From JBJHBP01 sp050485645 (lineage in GTDB: Bacteria; Pseudomonadota; Gammaproteobacteria; Steroidobacterales; Rariloculaceae): a DNA stretch of 64,000 bases. Location of the stretch: assembly GCA_050485645.1 (NCBI GenBank), contig JBJHBT010000019.1, forward strand, positions 1-64,000, given 5' to 3'. The notes below the pieces were generated by a model, which searched no databases, was not told the origin of the DNA, and worked only from the letters and a program-made list of their open reading frames with translations. Positions 17,516 to 26,528 of this stretch are shown in pieces. The position numbers and the translations under genes were made by a program. The stretch's first letter is position 1. Every line of letters starts with the position of its first letter.

Positions 17516-18979
17516 ATGAGCGAGCAAGTCGGGATCAGCGGAATTGCGATCTACGTACCGCCCTACCGCGTCGATCTTGAACAGTGGTGCGAATGGACCG
17601 GCAACACCTGGGAGAAAACCCGGGCCGTGGTCGGTCGCAGCTTCCGTATGCGCGGACCGGCGCAGAGCGTGTACACCATGGCCGCCACGGCGGTCATGCG
17701 CCTGATCGAACGCTACGACATCGACCCGCAGCGCATCGGCTTCCTCGGGCTGGGTACCGAGTCGAGCACCGACAACTCGGCCGGCGCGGTGATCATCAAG
17801 GGCATGCTGGATGAGGCGCTGCGCGCCGACGGCCGTCCGCAGATCAGCCGCCGCTGTGAAGTTCCGGAGGTCAAGCACGCCTGCCTGGGCGGCATCTATG
17901 CCCTTAAACACGGACTGCGCTATCTGGCACTGGAGCGCGAGGACCGCTGCGCGATCGTCGTCAGCGCCGACATCGCCGAGTATGCGCGCGGCAGCTCCGG
18001 TGAACCGACGCAGGGCGCGGGCGCCGTGGCCATGCTGCTGGAGCGCAAGCCGAAAATGCTCGCCGTCGAACTGGAAAACATCGGCACCGCCTCGTCGTAT
18101 CGCGCCGTGGATTTTCGCAAGCCCGTGATGCGCAATCTGATTCGCGGCAAGCTGAACTGCCACTTCCAGGACCTGCCGGTGTTCAACGGCAAGTACTCCA
18201 CCACCTGCTACCTGGACGAGACCCAGCATGCGCTCGACGACATGCTGCAGCGGCTGGGCAAGGAGCCTGCCGAATACTATCGCGAGCTGGCCGCGGCGTT
18301 CATGCATCGCCCGTATCACCGCATGCCGGAAACCTCATTCGCGATGAGTTATCTGTTCGGCCTGGCGCGCGATGGTGCGCGCGGTCTGGCGGAGCTTGCT
18401 GAGCATTGCCAGCGTGCCGGTATGGACGTTGACGACGTGCTCGGGGAAATGCGCTCACAGCCCGACATCCTGCAGCTGGTGCGTGACGGCGACATCAGTG
18501 CCGACGTCTATCCGCTCAGCAACCAGCTGCTGAAGGAGCTTCGCGCCAGCCCGCAGTTCCGTTCGCTGTTGTCGGAGAAGATGTCGCTGGGCACCGAGGT
18601 GATGAAGGACATCGGCAATGTGTACTGCGCCGCCCTGCCGGCCTGGATCGCCGCGGGCATGGAGGAAGCGTGGGAAACCGGCGCACCGCTTGACGGTGGC
18701 AAGGTGCTGGCGGTGGGCTACGGCAGCGGCGATGCCGCCGAGGCGCTGCCGATGCGCGTGATGGATGAATGGCGCGAGGCGGCCTCGAAGATCGGCTTCA
18801 GGGCCGCGCTGGATCCCCGCCAGAACCTGACGAGATCCCAGTACGAAATTCTGCACGACACCGGCAATGCGCCCGGCCTTCACGAACCCGACGACGGCTT
18901 CGTCATCGACTCCGTCGGCACCAGTTCCAACCCGGCCTTCAGCGACGAAGGCATCGAATACTATCGCTTCCTGAGCTGA
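17516..18979 (+). CDS. hydroxymethylglutaryl-CoA synthase
   Basis: A 487-aa enzyme of the thiolase superfamily that condenses acetyl-CoA with acetoacetyl-CoA to HMG-CoA, the committed entry to the mevalonate pathway. The expected catalytic residues are visible: Glu82 in GLGTESSTDN, Cys123 in VKHACLGG and a His in the HRPYHRMPE segment (264 or 268). It is longer than the usual 390 aa, with extra C-terminal sequence, as in eukaryote-like forms. The ATG at 17516 has an AAGGA site 5 bp upstream; a longer frame begins at 17438. All later pathway genes are in the minus-strand operon 2-17 kb downstream, so this gene supplies their substrate. No acetoacetyl-CoA thiolase is in the window. Confidence 0.92.
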   Translation: MSEQVGISGIAIYVPPYRVDLEQWCEWTGNTWEKTRAVVGRSFRMRGPAQSVYTMAATAVMRLIERYDIDPQRIGFLGLGTESSTDNSAGAVIIKGMLDEALRADGRPQISRRCEVPEVKHACLGGIYALKHGLRYLALEREDRCAIVVSADIAEYARGSSGEPTQGAGAVAMLLERKPKMLAVELENIGTASSYRAVDFRKPVMRNLIRGKLNCHFQDLPVFNGKYSTTCYLDETQHALDDMLQRLGKEPAEYYRELAAAFMHRPYHRMPETSFAMSYLFGLARDGARGLAELAEHCQRAGMDVDDVLGEMRSQPDILQLVRDGDISADVYPLSNQLLKELRASPQFRSLLSEKMSLGTEVMKDIGNVYCAALPAWIAAGMEEAWETGAPLDGGKVLAVGYGSGDAAEALPMRVMDEWREAASKIGFRAALDPRQNLTRSQYEILHDTGNAPGLHEPDDGFVIDSVGTSSNPAFSDEGIEYYRFLS

Positions 18980-19050
18980 GCAGCGCTTCGTCCGTTCGAA
19001 TATCAACAGCCCGCGTCCCGTGTCGCGTGGGCTGACTGTCACAGCGGCCG

Positions 19051-19590
19051 TTACAGCAGCCGTGCGGATGGCCTGCGCTCGACCTCACCGCCCCCACCTG
19101 CCATGGCTGCCATCTGACGCGGAGCATCAGAATTGGCAATCTGACCAATGAGTCCCACGGCGCACAGGATCCAGAAAAACGGCAGAGCGACCGCCTGGAA
19201 ACCCTGGGCACTCGCCCAGTCCACACTCACCCCGGCGATCAGGGCGAACACGGCCAGCACCAGGGCGTTGGCTGCGACCAGTGGCATGCGCAACGAAAAC
19301 CAGCGGGCCTGCATTGCCTTGCTGATCACGAGGGTGAACAGCAGAGCAGCTTGTGCTGTCGAGAACACGCGAGCATCGGCAACGCTGGAAAAACTGCCCC
19401 AGGTCGAAGCCTCACCGGCCCAATGCGCCGCGGCGTACCAGGCTGCAAAGACAAGAGTCAGGAACATGAATGCATATTCGAATCGCCTTGCGAACGGGCG
19501 TTGCCAGACGCTCGCCCCCTTCGTTGGCAGCGCCAGCAATCCCACGACACCCGCGATCAGCAGGAACACCGCGAACGGGATACCTTCCAT
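19051..19590 (-). CDS. membrane protein of unknown function
   Basis: A 179-aa protein with about five hydrophobic helices (near residues 5-22, 40-55, 80-98, 105-125 and 130-150), short loops and a polar, Gly- and Arg-rich C-terminal tail. I do not recognise the family. The ATG at 19590 has an AGGG site upstream. It is convergent with the HMG-CoA synthase gene; there is no evidence that it takes part in isoprenoid synthesis. The 273 bp between this gene and vapB hold only the operator described separately. Confidence 0.65.
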   Translation of the reverse strand: MEGIPFAVFLLIAGVVGLLALPTKGASVWQRPFARRFEYAFMFLTLVFAAWYAAAHWAGEASTWGSFSSVADARVFSTAQAALLFTLVISKAMQARWFSLRMPLVAANALVLAVFALIAGVSVDWASAQGFQAVALPFFWILCAVGLIGQIANSDAPRQMAAMAGGGGEVERRPSARLL

Positions 19591-19817
19591 AATCAAAGCC
19601 CTCCGATAATTCGACCGATTACCCGTGCCTCACGGACGCCGGCACACCCCTATGACGAATCCGCCTGATACTTCCAATCCACATAAGCCAATCCACATAT
19701 GAGACGATTACAGTGTACAAGCGATGAAGGGCTGGAACCGGCATACTCGATGCCGAGGGCCAAGCCGGACCCGCGTCCATGGCGCGGCGCGGAGCCACAC
19801 GTTGACGCAGTCCGACG

Positions 19818-19829
19818 TGGTATATACCA
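19818..19829. promoter_or_regulatory. palindrome, likely VapBC operator
   Basis: TGGTATATACCA is a perfect 12-bp palindrome 35 bp before vapB. It overlaps a possible promoter (TTGACG at 19802-19807 with AT-rich sequence after it). VapB-VapC complexes repress their own operons by binding short palindromes of this kind, so an operator role is a reasonable inference. Confidence 0.5.
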
Positions 19830-19863
19830 TTGATCACTACCACTATAGCCAGGGTGAGTCGAC

Positions 19864-20100
19864 ATGAGCTCCGTTGCCAAACTGTTCAAGTCCGGGCGCA
19901 GTCAGGCCGTACGGCTACCCAAGGCCCTGCGCTTCGATGGCGAAGAAGTTATTGCCAAACGCTTTGGCAATGGCGTACTGCTGCTGCCCGCGGAGGCTCC
20001 GTGGCAATCGATGCAGGAGGCGCTGAACGAGTTCGAGCCGGACTTCGAGATGCAGCGTGAGCAGCCCGAGCAACAGGCCAGAGAAAACTGGCCGCAATGA
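19864..20100 (+). CDS. vapB: VapB-family antitoxin
   Basis: A 78-aa protein with an N-terminal AbrB/SpoVT-like swapped-hairpin DNA-binding fold (AKLFKSGRSQAVRLPKALRF) and an acidic, flexible C-terminal part (ALNEFEPDFEMQ) of the type that wraps the toxin. It should neutralise VapC and repress the operon. Its stop overlaps the vapC start as ATGA. Confidence 0.92.
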   Translation: MSSVAKLFKSGRSQAVRLPKALRFDGEEVIAKRFGNGVLLLPAEAPWQSMQEALNEFEPDFEMQREQPEQQARENWPQ

Positions 20101-20513
20101 TCGTCACGCGCTACCTGCTGGATACCAACACCTGCATCTACATCATCAACCGTCGTCCAGCAAAGGTTTTCGAGCGATTTGCCGGACTGCACATTGGCGA
20201 AATCGCGATTTCCAGCATCACCGGTGCCGAGCTGGCCCTCGGTGTCGCGAAGAGCGGGTCGCAACGCAATCAACAGGCGCTCGACAAATTCCTGGCGCCG
20301 CTGGAAATCCTGCCATTCGATGAGACTGCAATGCGCCGCTACGGCACCCTGCGCAGCGATCTCGAGCGCCGTGGCACGCCCATCGGCGCGCTGGACCTGC
20401 TGATCGCAGCACATGCCCTGGCTTTGAATGCAACGCTGGTGAGCAACGATCTGCGCGAATTCCGGCGCGTCGAGGGCCTGGCGCTGGAAAACTGGCTGGA
20501 CGACCACGGCTGA
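20097..20513 (+). CDS. vapC: VapC-family PIN-domain RNase toxin
   Basis: A 138-aa PIN-domain ribonuclease. The four acidic metal-binding positions are visible in YLLDTNTC, TGAELALG, GALDLLIAAH and VSNDLREF. Members of this VapC group cut tRNA or rRNA when freed from VapB. The 4-bp overlap with vapB means translational coupling. All key residues are present and the length is normal, so the module looks intact. Confidence 0.93.
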   Translation: MIVTRYLLDTNTCIYIINRRPAKVFERFAGLHIGEIAISSITGAELALGVAKSGSQRNQQALDKFLAPLEILPFDETAMRRYGTLRSDLERRGTPIGALDLLIAAHALALNATLVSNDLREFRRVEGLALENWLDDHG

Positions 20514-20640
20514 CCGTTGCCCGCATTGTTCGGCGTACGGCAGGTGTTTCGTACGATGGCGTCGAGTTCTGCCGGCAAGTCAGCGGCGGAACAGCGGACA
20601 GCAGGCGGGCGATTCCCGGCCGGCCTTACGGCCCACAGCC

Positions 20641-21366
20641 CTATGGCGCGGGTGCCTCGCCCTCCGCCGCCAGTCGCTGAGTCTGCGCTTCCAGATGGCG
20701 CACCAGTCCGGCGATGCCGTCGCTGGCGATCACCCGCTGATACTCGGCACGCTTGAGCGCCAGGTCGCTGACGCCGTCCGCGACGATGTTGATGATGCGC
20801 CAGCCCTGCTCCGTTTCCTGCAGCACGTACTCCAGAGGAATGTCATCGGCATCGTCGCGGCGAATCGCCGAGTGCACCTGCGCCCTGCCGGCGCTGCTGT
20901 CCATGCGAGTGACGCCGGCAAACGTCTCTTCAGTGACGGCGGCGAAGCGCGTGGCGTAGGTCATCACGCTGAGCCGTTCGAAGGCCTGCAGGAACAGTGA
21001 CTGCTCGGCCTCGTTCAGATCCCCCCATTGACGGCGTATCGTGAATTCGGCAATGAAATCCAGATCGTGCGTGGATTCGATCAACGGCAGGAGCGCTTCG
21101 TAGCGCTGTTCCAGGGAGCGGTCGCGGTAGTTCGCAGCCAGTTCGATGATCCCTTCGTGGAGATCCTCGATCACCCGCTCGGGGCTGCGTCCGGCTTCCT
21201 GCACGGTGTCGGCCGCGGCGACCGCGCCCCACAGCCAGATCAGACTCCCCGCTGCCAGCAGCATCACACCGGCCGGTCTCAGCATGGCGCGCGCGGCGGC
21301 CACCACCCGTACCGCCGCGTGGATGCGGATACTCCACAGACTCGATGACAATTTAGCGTGAACCAT
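20641..21366 (-). CDS. hpnM: HpnM-type hopanoid-associated periplasmic protein
   Basis: An approximately 241-aa exported protein of the MlaC/Ttg2D fold, which binds lipids in the periplasm. The N-terminus is hydrophobic (VMLLAAGSLIWLWGAVAAADT), followed by IEDLHEGIIELA and the YATRFAAVT and QGWRIINIVADGVSDLALKRAEY segments typical of the family. In hopanoid clusters this protein is called HpnM and is thought to help move hopanoids with HpnN. The ATG at 21366 lies inside hpnB, 14 bp before its stop; a later start at residue 28 of this form is possible. It is the last gene of the 11-gene operon. Confidence 0.85.
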   Translation of the reverse strand: MVHAKLSSSLWSIRIHAAVRVVAAARAMLRPAGVMLLAAGSLIWLWGAVAAADTVQEAGRSPERVIEDLHEGIIELAANYRDRSLEQRYEALLPLIESTHDLDFIAEFTIRRQWGDLNEAEQSLFLQAFERLSVMTYATRFAAVTEETFAGVTRMDSSAGRAQVHSAIRRDDADDIPLEYVLQETEQGWRIINIVADGVSDLALKRAEYQRVIASDGIAGLVRHLEAQTQRLAAEGEAPAP

Positions 21367-22468
21367 AACGACGATTCTTCCACGTCGCACGGGTGCCGCG
21401 CCAGTATGACCATGCGGAACTCCAGGTCATGGCCAGAAACAGCAGCCCGGCCAGCGGCAGTGTCAGCGTCCACCAGGGGGACAGCCGATAGAAATCCACC
21501 GTGGGCGAATAGGCCATGGTCATCATGGCGAAGGCCGCCACGCCGTACAGCGCAGGCGTCAGCGACGTGGCGGCCAGGATCGCCACCACCGGCGCCGCGA
21601 ATACGAACAGCATGATGACGGTGGTGGCCAGCAGCAGCAGCACCGAGTAACGCAGCTGCGTGAATGCGCTGCGCGCAACCATATTCCACAGATCACCCAG
21701 ACGCCCGTAGCCGCGCAGACTCACGGCGGAGTGGGTGAGGCCCAGCCAGACAGGGCTTGCCGGGCCTTTCAGCCGCTTCGCCAGCGTGCAGTCGTCGATG
21801 AGCGCATCACGCATGGCTGCGAAGCCGCCAATGCCGCGCAGTGCTTCGGTTTCCACCAGCATGCAGCCGCCGGCCGCGGCGGCGGTACGGCGTTCGGGCG
21901 CGTTGACCAACGCAAACGGATACAGCAGTTTGAAGAAGAAAATGAATGCCGGGATCAGCAGGCGCTCCCAGAATCCATCGGTGCGCAGCCTGGCCATGAC
22001 CGAGACGAGCACCGCGCCACCGGCGTCCGCCCTGTCGAGCAGCGCCGCCACCATGCCCGGCGCCAGTTCGATGTCGGCATCCAGCAGCAGCACGCGCCCG
22101 CGCTTCACATGCGCCAGGCCCTGCTCCAGGGCCCACAGCTTGCCCGCCCAGCCCTCGGGCAGCGGCTGGCCGGCGACGATCTGAACGACGGGTGCGAAAC
22201 GCGCGGCGATCGCTGCCGTGTGGTCCTCGGAGTCGTCGTCGACGACGACGATTTCCATGTCGGTACCCTGCTGCGTGAGCGCCCGCAGCGTACGTTCCAG
22301 CACCGCCGCCTCGTTGCGTGCCGGAATCAGCACACTGACGCCGCGCAGCGATGGCAGCGAGCCATCCGGCGACGAATCGAGGCGCTCCCGGGTACTGTAG
22401 GCATGGAAGGGCGCAAGCAGCACGGCCGCCCAGGCGAGCAGCGCGATCGCTGCGGCGACCGTCAGCAT
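21353..22468 (-). CDS. hpnB: HpnB-type hopanoid-associated glycosyltransferase
   Basis: A 371-aa membrane-bound family 2 glycosyltransferase. An N-terminal helix (2-22) precedes the GT-A fold with VLIPARNEA, VVVDDDSEDHT and the metal-binding LLLDADIEL. Four more helices lie in the C-terminal half (about 170-190 and 275-350). The sequence matches the hopene-associated HpnB family, whose exact acceptor is not settled. It follows hpnH by 45 bp and overlaps hpnM. Confidence 0.88.
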   Translation of the reverse strand: MLTVAAAIALLAWAAVLLAPFHAYSTRERLDSSPDGSLPSLRGVSVLIPARNEAAVLERTLRALTQQGTDMEIVVVDDDSEDHTAAIAARFAPVVQIVAGQPLPEGWAGKLWALEQGLAHVKRGRVLLLDADIELAPGMVAALLDRADAGGAVLVSVMARLRTDGFWERLLIPAFIFFFKLLYPFALVNAPERRTAAAAGGCMLVETEALRGIGGFAAMRDALIDDCTLAKRLKGPASPVWLGLTHSAVSLRGYGRLGDLWNMVARSAFTQLRYSVLLLLATTVIMLFVFAAPVVAILAATSLTPALYGVAAFAMMTMAYSPTVDFYRLSPWWTLTLPLAGLLFLAMTWSSAWSYWRGTRATWKNRRYGSR

Positions 22469-22513
22469 TCAGTGAACTGCTGCGTGCAATGCGCGACGTG
22501 AAGTCGACCGTAC

Positions 22514-23632
22514 TCAGTCGCGTTTGGGCGCCTTGCCGATCTGATCCACCGAAACCGCCACGCCCGGCACCTTGCCACCGTGCAAAATGGGCAGCTCCGG
22601 CGCCATCTCGCCATCGACGCGGGGGCCGAACATCATCACCGACAGCGCCTTGAGCGGGTTGGCGAGCGTGTGTTCCACCGCCGTGCCCTCATAGCCGCAA
22701 TGGGCCATGCAGTTGTCACACTTGGGGTTGCGGCCGGTGCCGTAATTCTCCCAGTTGGTGGTCTCCATCAGTTCCTTGTAGGTCTTCGCGTAGCCCTCGT
22801 CCACCAGCAGATAGCACGGCTTCTGCCATCCGAAAACGTTGTAGGTGGGATTGGACCACGGTGTGCACTGATAGGCCTGATTGCCGGCGAGAAAGTCGAG
22901 GAACATGCTGGACTGATTGAAGGTCCAGCGGCTGCCGCGCTCCCTGCCTTTGCGGAAGATGCCACGAAACAGTTCCTTGGACTGCTTGCGGCCGAGGAAC
23001 ACATCCTGGCGCGGCGCATGATCGTAGCTGTAACCGGGCGAAACGGTAACGCCCTCGATACCCAGCGACATCGCGTAGTCGAAGAAATCGGCCACCTCGT
23101 CCGCGTCTTCGCCGCTGAACAGCGTGCAGTTCGCGGTCACGCGGAAGCCCTTCGATAGCGCCAGCTTGATCGCTGAGATGGCCTTGTCGAATGTTCCCTC
23201 ACGACACACCGACTGGTCATGCCGCTCACGATTGCCATCCAGATGAATCGAGAATGTCAGATACGGCGACGGCTTGTAGTCGTCGATGCGCTGCTCGAGC
23301 AGCAGCGCATTGGTGCACAGGTAGACGAATTTCTTGCGCTTGATGATGCCTTCGACGATCTGCGGCATCTCCTTGTGGATCAGCGGCTCACCGCCGGGAA
23401 TGGACACCACCGGCGCACCGCACTCGTCGACCGCGCGCAGCGCGTCTTCCACGCTCACCCGCTTTTGCAGGATCTCCTTGGGGTAGTCGATCTTGCCGCA
23501 GCCGGCGCAGGCAAGATTGCACTGAAACAGCGGCTCCAGCATCAATACCAGTGGATAGCGCTTGTTGCCCCTGAGCTTCTGCTCAAGGACGTAGCGGGCC
23601 ACTCGGTAACTCTGAATCAGCGGAATTCCCAT
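22514..23632 (-). CDS. hpnH: adenosyl-hopene transferase HpnH (radical SAM)
   Basis: A 372-aa radical SAM enzyme that joins a 5'-deoxyadenosyl group to hopene to give adenosylhopane, the first step of extended hopanoid synthesis. The cluster-binding CNLACAGC is at Cys38, 42 and 45, and the SAM-binding SIPGGEPL follows. The C-terminal region has the conserved KCDNCMAHCGYEGTAVEHT motif. The opening IPLIQSYRVARYVLEQKL is typical of the family. Its presence shows that C35 hopanoids are intended, although the cyclase that makes hopene is not in the window. Confidence 0.95.
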   Translation of the reverse strand: MGIPLIQSYRVARYVLEQKLRGNKRYPLVLMLEPLFQCNLACAGCGKIDYPKEILQKRVSVEDALRAVDECGAPVVSIPGGEPLIHKEMPQIVEGIIKRKKFVYLCTNALLLEQRIDDYKPSPYLTFSIHLDGNRERHDQSVCREGTFDKAISAIKLALSKGFRVTANCTLFSGEDADEVADFFDYAMSLGIEGVTVSPGYSYDHAPRQDVFLGRKQSKELFRGIFRKGRERGSRWTFNQSSMFLDFLAGNQAYQCTPWSNPTYNVFGWQKPCYLLVDEGYAKTYKELMETTNWENYGTGRNPKCDNCMAHCGYEGTAVEHTLANPLKALSVMMFGPRVDGEMAPELPILHGGKVPGVAVSVDQIGKAPKRD

Positions 23633-23683
23633 GAATTGGCTCCTGAACCGTTTGGTTGTCTTCGCCTGCCGGAACCGGTCATT

Positions 23684-24259
23684 CTAGCCGCCCTGGCGGC
23701 CGGTCTCCAGAATCGTCCGCATGAAGTTGTTGCGGATGTGCGTCCATTCCATCTTGAACCATGGCGTGAAATGCTCCGGAAACCGCTGCAGCTCCTCGTC
23801 CAGCGCGTCCACGCCGATGAATCGCCACTCCGAAATTTCGCTCACATTCACGTCCAGCGGACCATCGTAGCGGCCGTAATAAACCCAGCAATACTCGTGC
23901 TCCGCGCCTACGGCGCCATACTGGGCGTGATATTTGAACTTGTAAAGGAACGTCAGCGGACATTCGAAGCCCAGTTCCTGCTCCAGTCGCCGTAGCACCG
24001 CCTCATCCATGGTCTCGCCGCGCCGAGGATGCGAGCAGCAGGTGTTGGACCAGTAATTCGGCCACAGCGGCTTGCCCGGCGCACGCCTCTGCAACAGCAG
24101 CTCATCGTTGTCATTGAACACAAAAATGGAGAACGCCCTGTGCAGAATGCCGTTGCCGACATGGCACTCGCTCTTGGACTTCGCACCGATCTCCCGATCC
24201 AGTTCGTCAACGAGAATCAGTTCCTCGCTGGCGTTGGATACCACTTCCTCACGAGCCAT
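23684..24259 (-). CDS. idi: isopentenyl-diphosphate isomerase, type 1
   Basis: A 191-aa Nudix-fold enzyme interconverting IPP and DMAPP. The catalytic Cys is in WSNTCCSHP and the catalytic Glu in GAEHEYCWVY; the N-terminal DELDREIG and HRAFSIFVFN segments also match. IPP isomerase is essential when IPP is made from mevalonate, because that route yields no DMAPP directly. The start overlaps the end of the HMG-CoA reductase/mevalonate kinase gene by 11 bp. Confidence 0.95.
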   Translation of the reverse strand: MAREEVVSNASEELILVDELDREIGAKSKSECHVGNGILHRAFSIFVFNDNDELLLQRRAPGKPLWPNYWSNTCCSHPRRGETMDEAVLRRLEQELGFECPLTFLYKFKYHAQYGAVGAEHEYCWVYYGRYDGPLDVNVSEISEWRFIGVDALDEELQRFPEHFTPWFKMEWTHIRNNFMRTILETGRQGG

Positions 24260-26528
24260 TCAGGGTTGCTCCCAACATCACGGGCATGGCCTGGAAGCCT
24301 GCCGCACGTATCGCATCGACCACCGCTGCGGTGTCCCCGTCACAGACGGCAATGATGGAACCGCCACCACCGCCTCCGGTGAGTTTCGCGCCCAGCGCAC
24401 CGGCCTCACGCGCGATCGCAACCAGCTGTTCGAGTTCCGGCGTCGAAACCTGCAAGGCGTTCAGCATGCCATGGCACACATTCATCAATTCTCCGAGTGC
24501 CGCGAGATCGCCATCCTGGACGGCGCTGACGCCTCGCAGCACGAGTGCGTCTATCTGATCGAAGATGCGCTCGTAAAGTTTCCGGTCCTGCTGCCAGGCC
24601 TCGCGCACGCGGCCCACTGTCCTGGCCGTGAGGCCTTCCAGGCCGGTCATGCCGATGACGGCCGGAATGGGCCGGCTGATGTTCAGCTGCTCCATCAGCG
24701 GCGGATCGCCGGCACGGAACACCACCGCCCTGCCATAGCAGGCCAGCGTGTTGTCGAGGCCGCTGGGACTGCCGTGCGCGATCTTCTCGGACTCGAAGGC
24801 CAGCCGATTGACCTCGTCATCGGCGAGCCCCAGGCGGAAGTGCCTGTCCAGCGCGCGGACGATCGCAACCGCCATCGCAGCAGAGCCTCCCAAGCCCATG
24901 CTGCGCGGGATCTCCGGGAACACCTCGATGCGCATGCCGCGGCCGCTCAGGCCGAGCTTGTCCAGCATCACACCGGCCGGCCGCTCGAAGGAGCGCCTGT
25001 CCGCCGGATTACGGGCAAGCTGATACTCCACGCCCCAGCGCGGAATCAGCAGGTGTATGCCCTCGTCACAGTCCTCGACCAGCGCCCTGATGGCCAGCGG
25101 AATCGGCGCGGCGATGGCATGCCGGCCGTAGACCACCGAATGCTCGCCCAGCAGTACGACCTTGCCCCAGCCGACGCCCATATGCGCCTCTTCGGTGCGT
25201 TGTCGGCGGCTCGATGAGGCGCTGCGGCGATCCTGCTCGTCCTTGATTTCGGCGATCAGTTCCTGCGCCTTCCACACCTTGATCACGCCGCTCTGGATCA
25301 GCCTGTCCAGCACTTCATCGAATATTTCCTTCGATGCACCCGCGGCGGTCACCACGCTGCGCGCGTGCAGCGTCATATGCCCTTTCTGTATGCCTTCCGT
25401 GGCCAGCGCACGGATCGCGGCGAAATTCTGAGCCAGGCCAACCGCACCCATCACTTCCGCCAGTTCCCGTGCCGAGTTGACATCGAGCAGCCGCAGATTC
25501 ACGGCGACGGTGGGATTGGATTCCAGCGGCGCACCGACGATACCCACCTTGATGGGCACTTCGATGCTGCCGCACAGATTGCCTTCATCGTCGGCGGTCC
25601 AGCTGGTGAGCGATGTGTAGCGGCCGCTGCGTGCCGCATAGGCATGGGCACCGGCCTCGATCGCGCGCCAGTCGTTGCCGGTTGCGATCGCTACCGGGTC
25701 GATGCCGTTCATGATGCCTTTATTGTGCGTGGCCGCCCGATACGGATCGACAACGGCGAACTCCGCGGCGACAACGATGGCATCACGCGCCTGCTCACCT
25801 GAATAGCCGCGCCCCACCAGTCGCGACACCGGAATCGTGCAGCTGGCGCGAACCACGGCCCGATCCGTCAGGTTGGACAGTATCCTGAGAAACACCTCGC
25901 CGCCGGAGATCGACTCGATCAGCGGCGCCACACCCTCACACATGCCGTTGACCAGATTGGCGCCCATGGCATCACGGGTATCCACCAGCAGGTGCACCAC
26001 CAGCATCGGCTTGCCGCTCGACGGCAGCGGATGTACGAACAGCTCCAGATCACGCGCACCGCCGCCCCGCGCCACCATGTTGGGATGGAAACTGTTGGCG
26101 AGATTGATGATGTCCTGTTTGCGATCGCGAATGGCCCGCTTGGCCTTCTCGATATCGCCGAGGTTCACGATCTGGATCTGACCGATCAGAATGGGGTCGG
26201 TGGATTCGGCACGGAAACCGCCACAGGACCGCACCAGCTTGCAGGCCGAGCTCACCGCGGCGACCACCGACGGTTCCTCGACGACCATGGGCACCATGTA
26301 CTGCTTGCCGTTGACGACCAGGTTCATCCCCAGGCCCAGCGGCATGCCCATCACGCCAACGACGTTCTCGATCATCTTGTCGGCGGCCGCCAGATCCAGC
26401 GTATGGCGGCCACTGGCTAGGGAACGGAAATCGCTCTGATTCAACAGTCCGCGTTCGTGCACGGCCCGCAGGCGTTCCTCAACGCTGAGCTTGTAAAACT
26501 CGGGAATTCTCATTCGATCAGAACTCAC
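24249..26528 (-). CDS. HMG-CoA reductase - mevalonate kinase fusion
   Basis: A 759-aa protein joining two consecutive steps of the mevalonate pathway. Residues 1 to about 430 are a class II-like HMG-CoA reductase: ENVVGVMGMPLG, the catalytic Glu in VEEPSVVAA, Lys in HNKGIMNG and His in MTLHARSVV. A polar linker (about 431-449, DEQDRRSASSSRR) leads to a GHMP-type mevalonate kinase at 450-759, with GKVVLLGEHSVVYG, the ATP loop MGLGGSAAMA, HGSPSGLDNT and the KLTGGGGGG motif. The kinase domain begins with a Met (25181) and a GAGG-like site precedes it, so a separate kinase could also be translated. The GTG start at 26528 overlaps the stop of the phosphomevalonate kinase gene as GTGA; an ATG at 26513 is an alternative. 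Both domains keep all key residues. Confidence 0.93.
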   Translation of the reverse strand: MSSDRMRIPEFYKLSVEERLRAVHERGLLNQSDFRSLASGRHTLDLAAADKMIENVVGVMGMPLGLGMNLVVNGKQYMVPMVVEEPSVVAAVSSACKLVRSCGGFRAESTDPILIGQIQIVNLGDIEKAKRAIRDRKQDIINLANSFHPNMVARGGGARDLELFVHPLPSSGKPMLVVHLLVDTRDAMGANLVNGMCEGVAPLIESISGGEVFLRILSNLTDRAVVRASCTIPVSRLVGRGYSGEQARDAIVVAAEFAVVDPYRAATHNKGIMNGIDPVAIATGNDWRAIEAGAHAYAARSGRYTSLTSWTADDEGNLCGSIEVPIKVGIVGAPLESNPTVAVNLRLLDVNSARELAEVMGAVGLAQNFAAIRALATEGIQKGHMTLHARSVVTAAGASKEIFDEVLDRLIQSGVIKVWKAQELIAEIKDEQDRRSASSSRRQRTEEAHMGVGWGKVVLLGEHSVVYGRHAIAAPIPLAIRALVEDCDEGIHLLIPRWGVEYQLARNPADRRSFERPAGVMLDKLGLSGRGMRIEVFPEIPRSMGLGGSAAMAVAIVRALDRHFRLGLADDEVNRLAFESEKIAHGSPSGLDNTLACYGRAVVFRAGDPPLMEQLNISRPIPAVIGMTGLEGLTARTVGRVREAWQQDRKLYERIFDQIDALVLRGVSAVQDGDLAALGELMNVCHGMLNALQVSTPELEQLVAIAREAGALGAKLTGGGGGGSIIAVCDGDTAAVVDAIRAAGFQAMPVMLGATLNGS

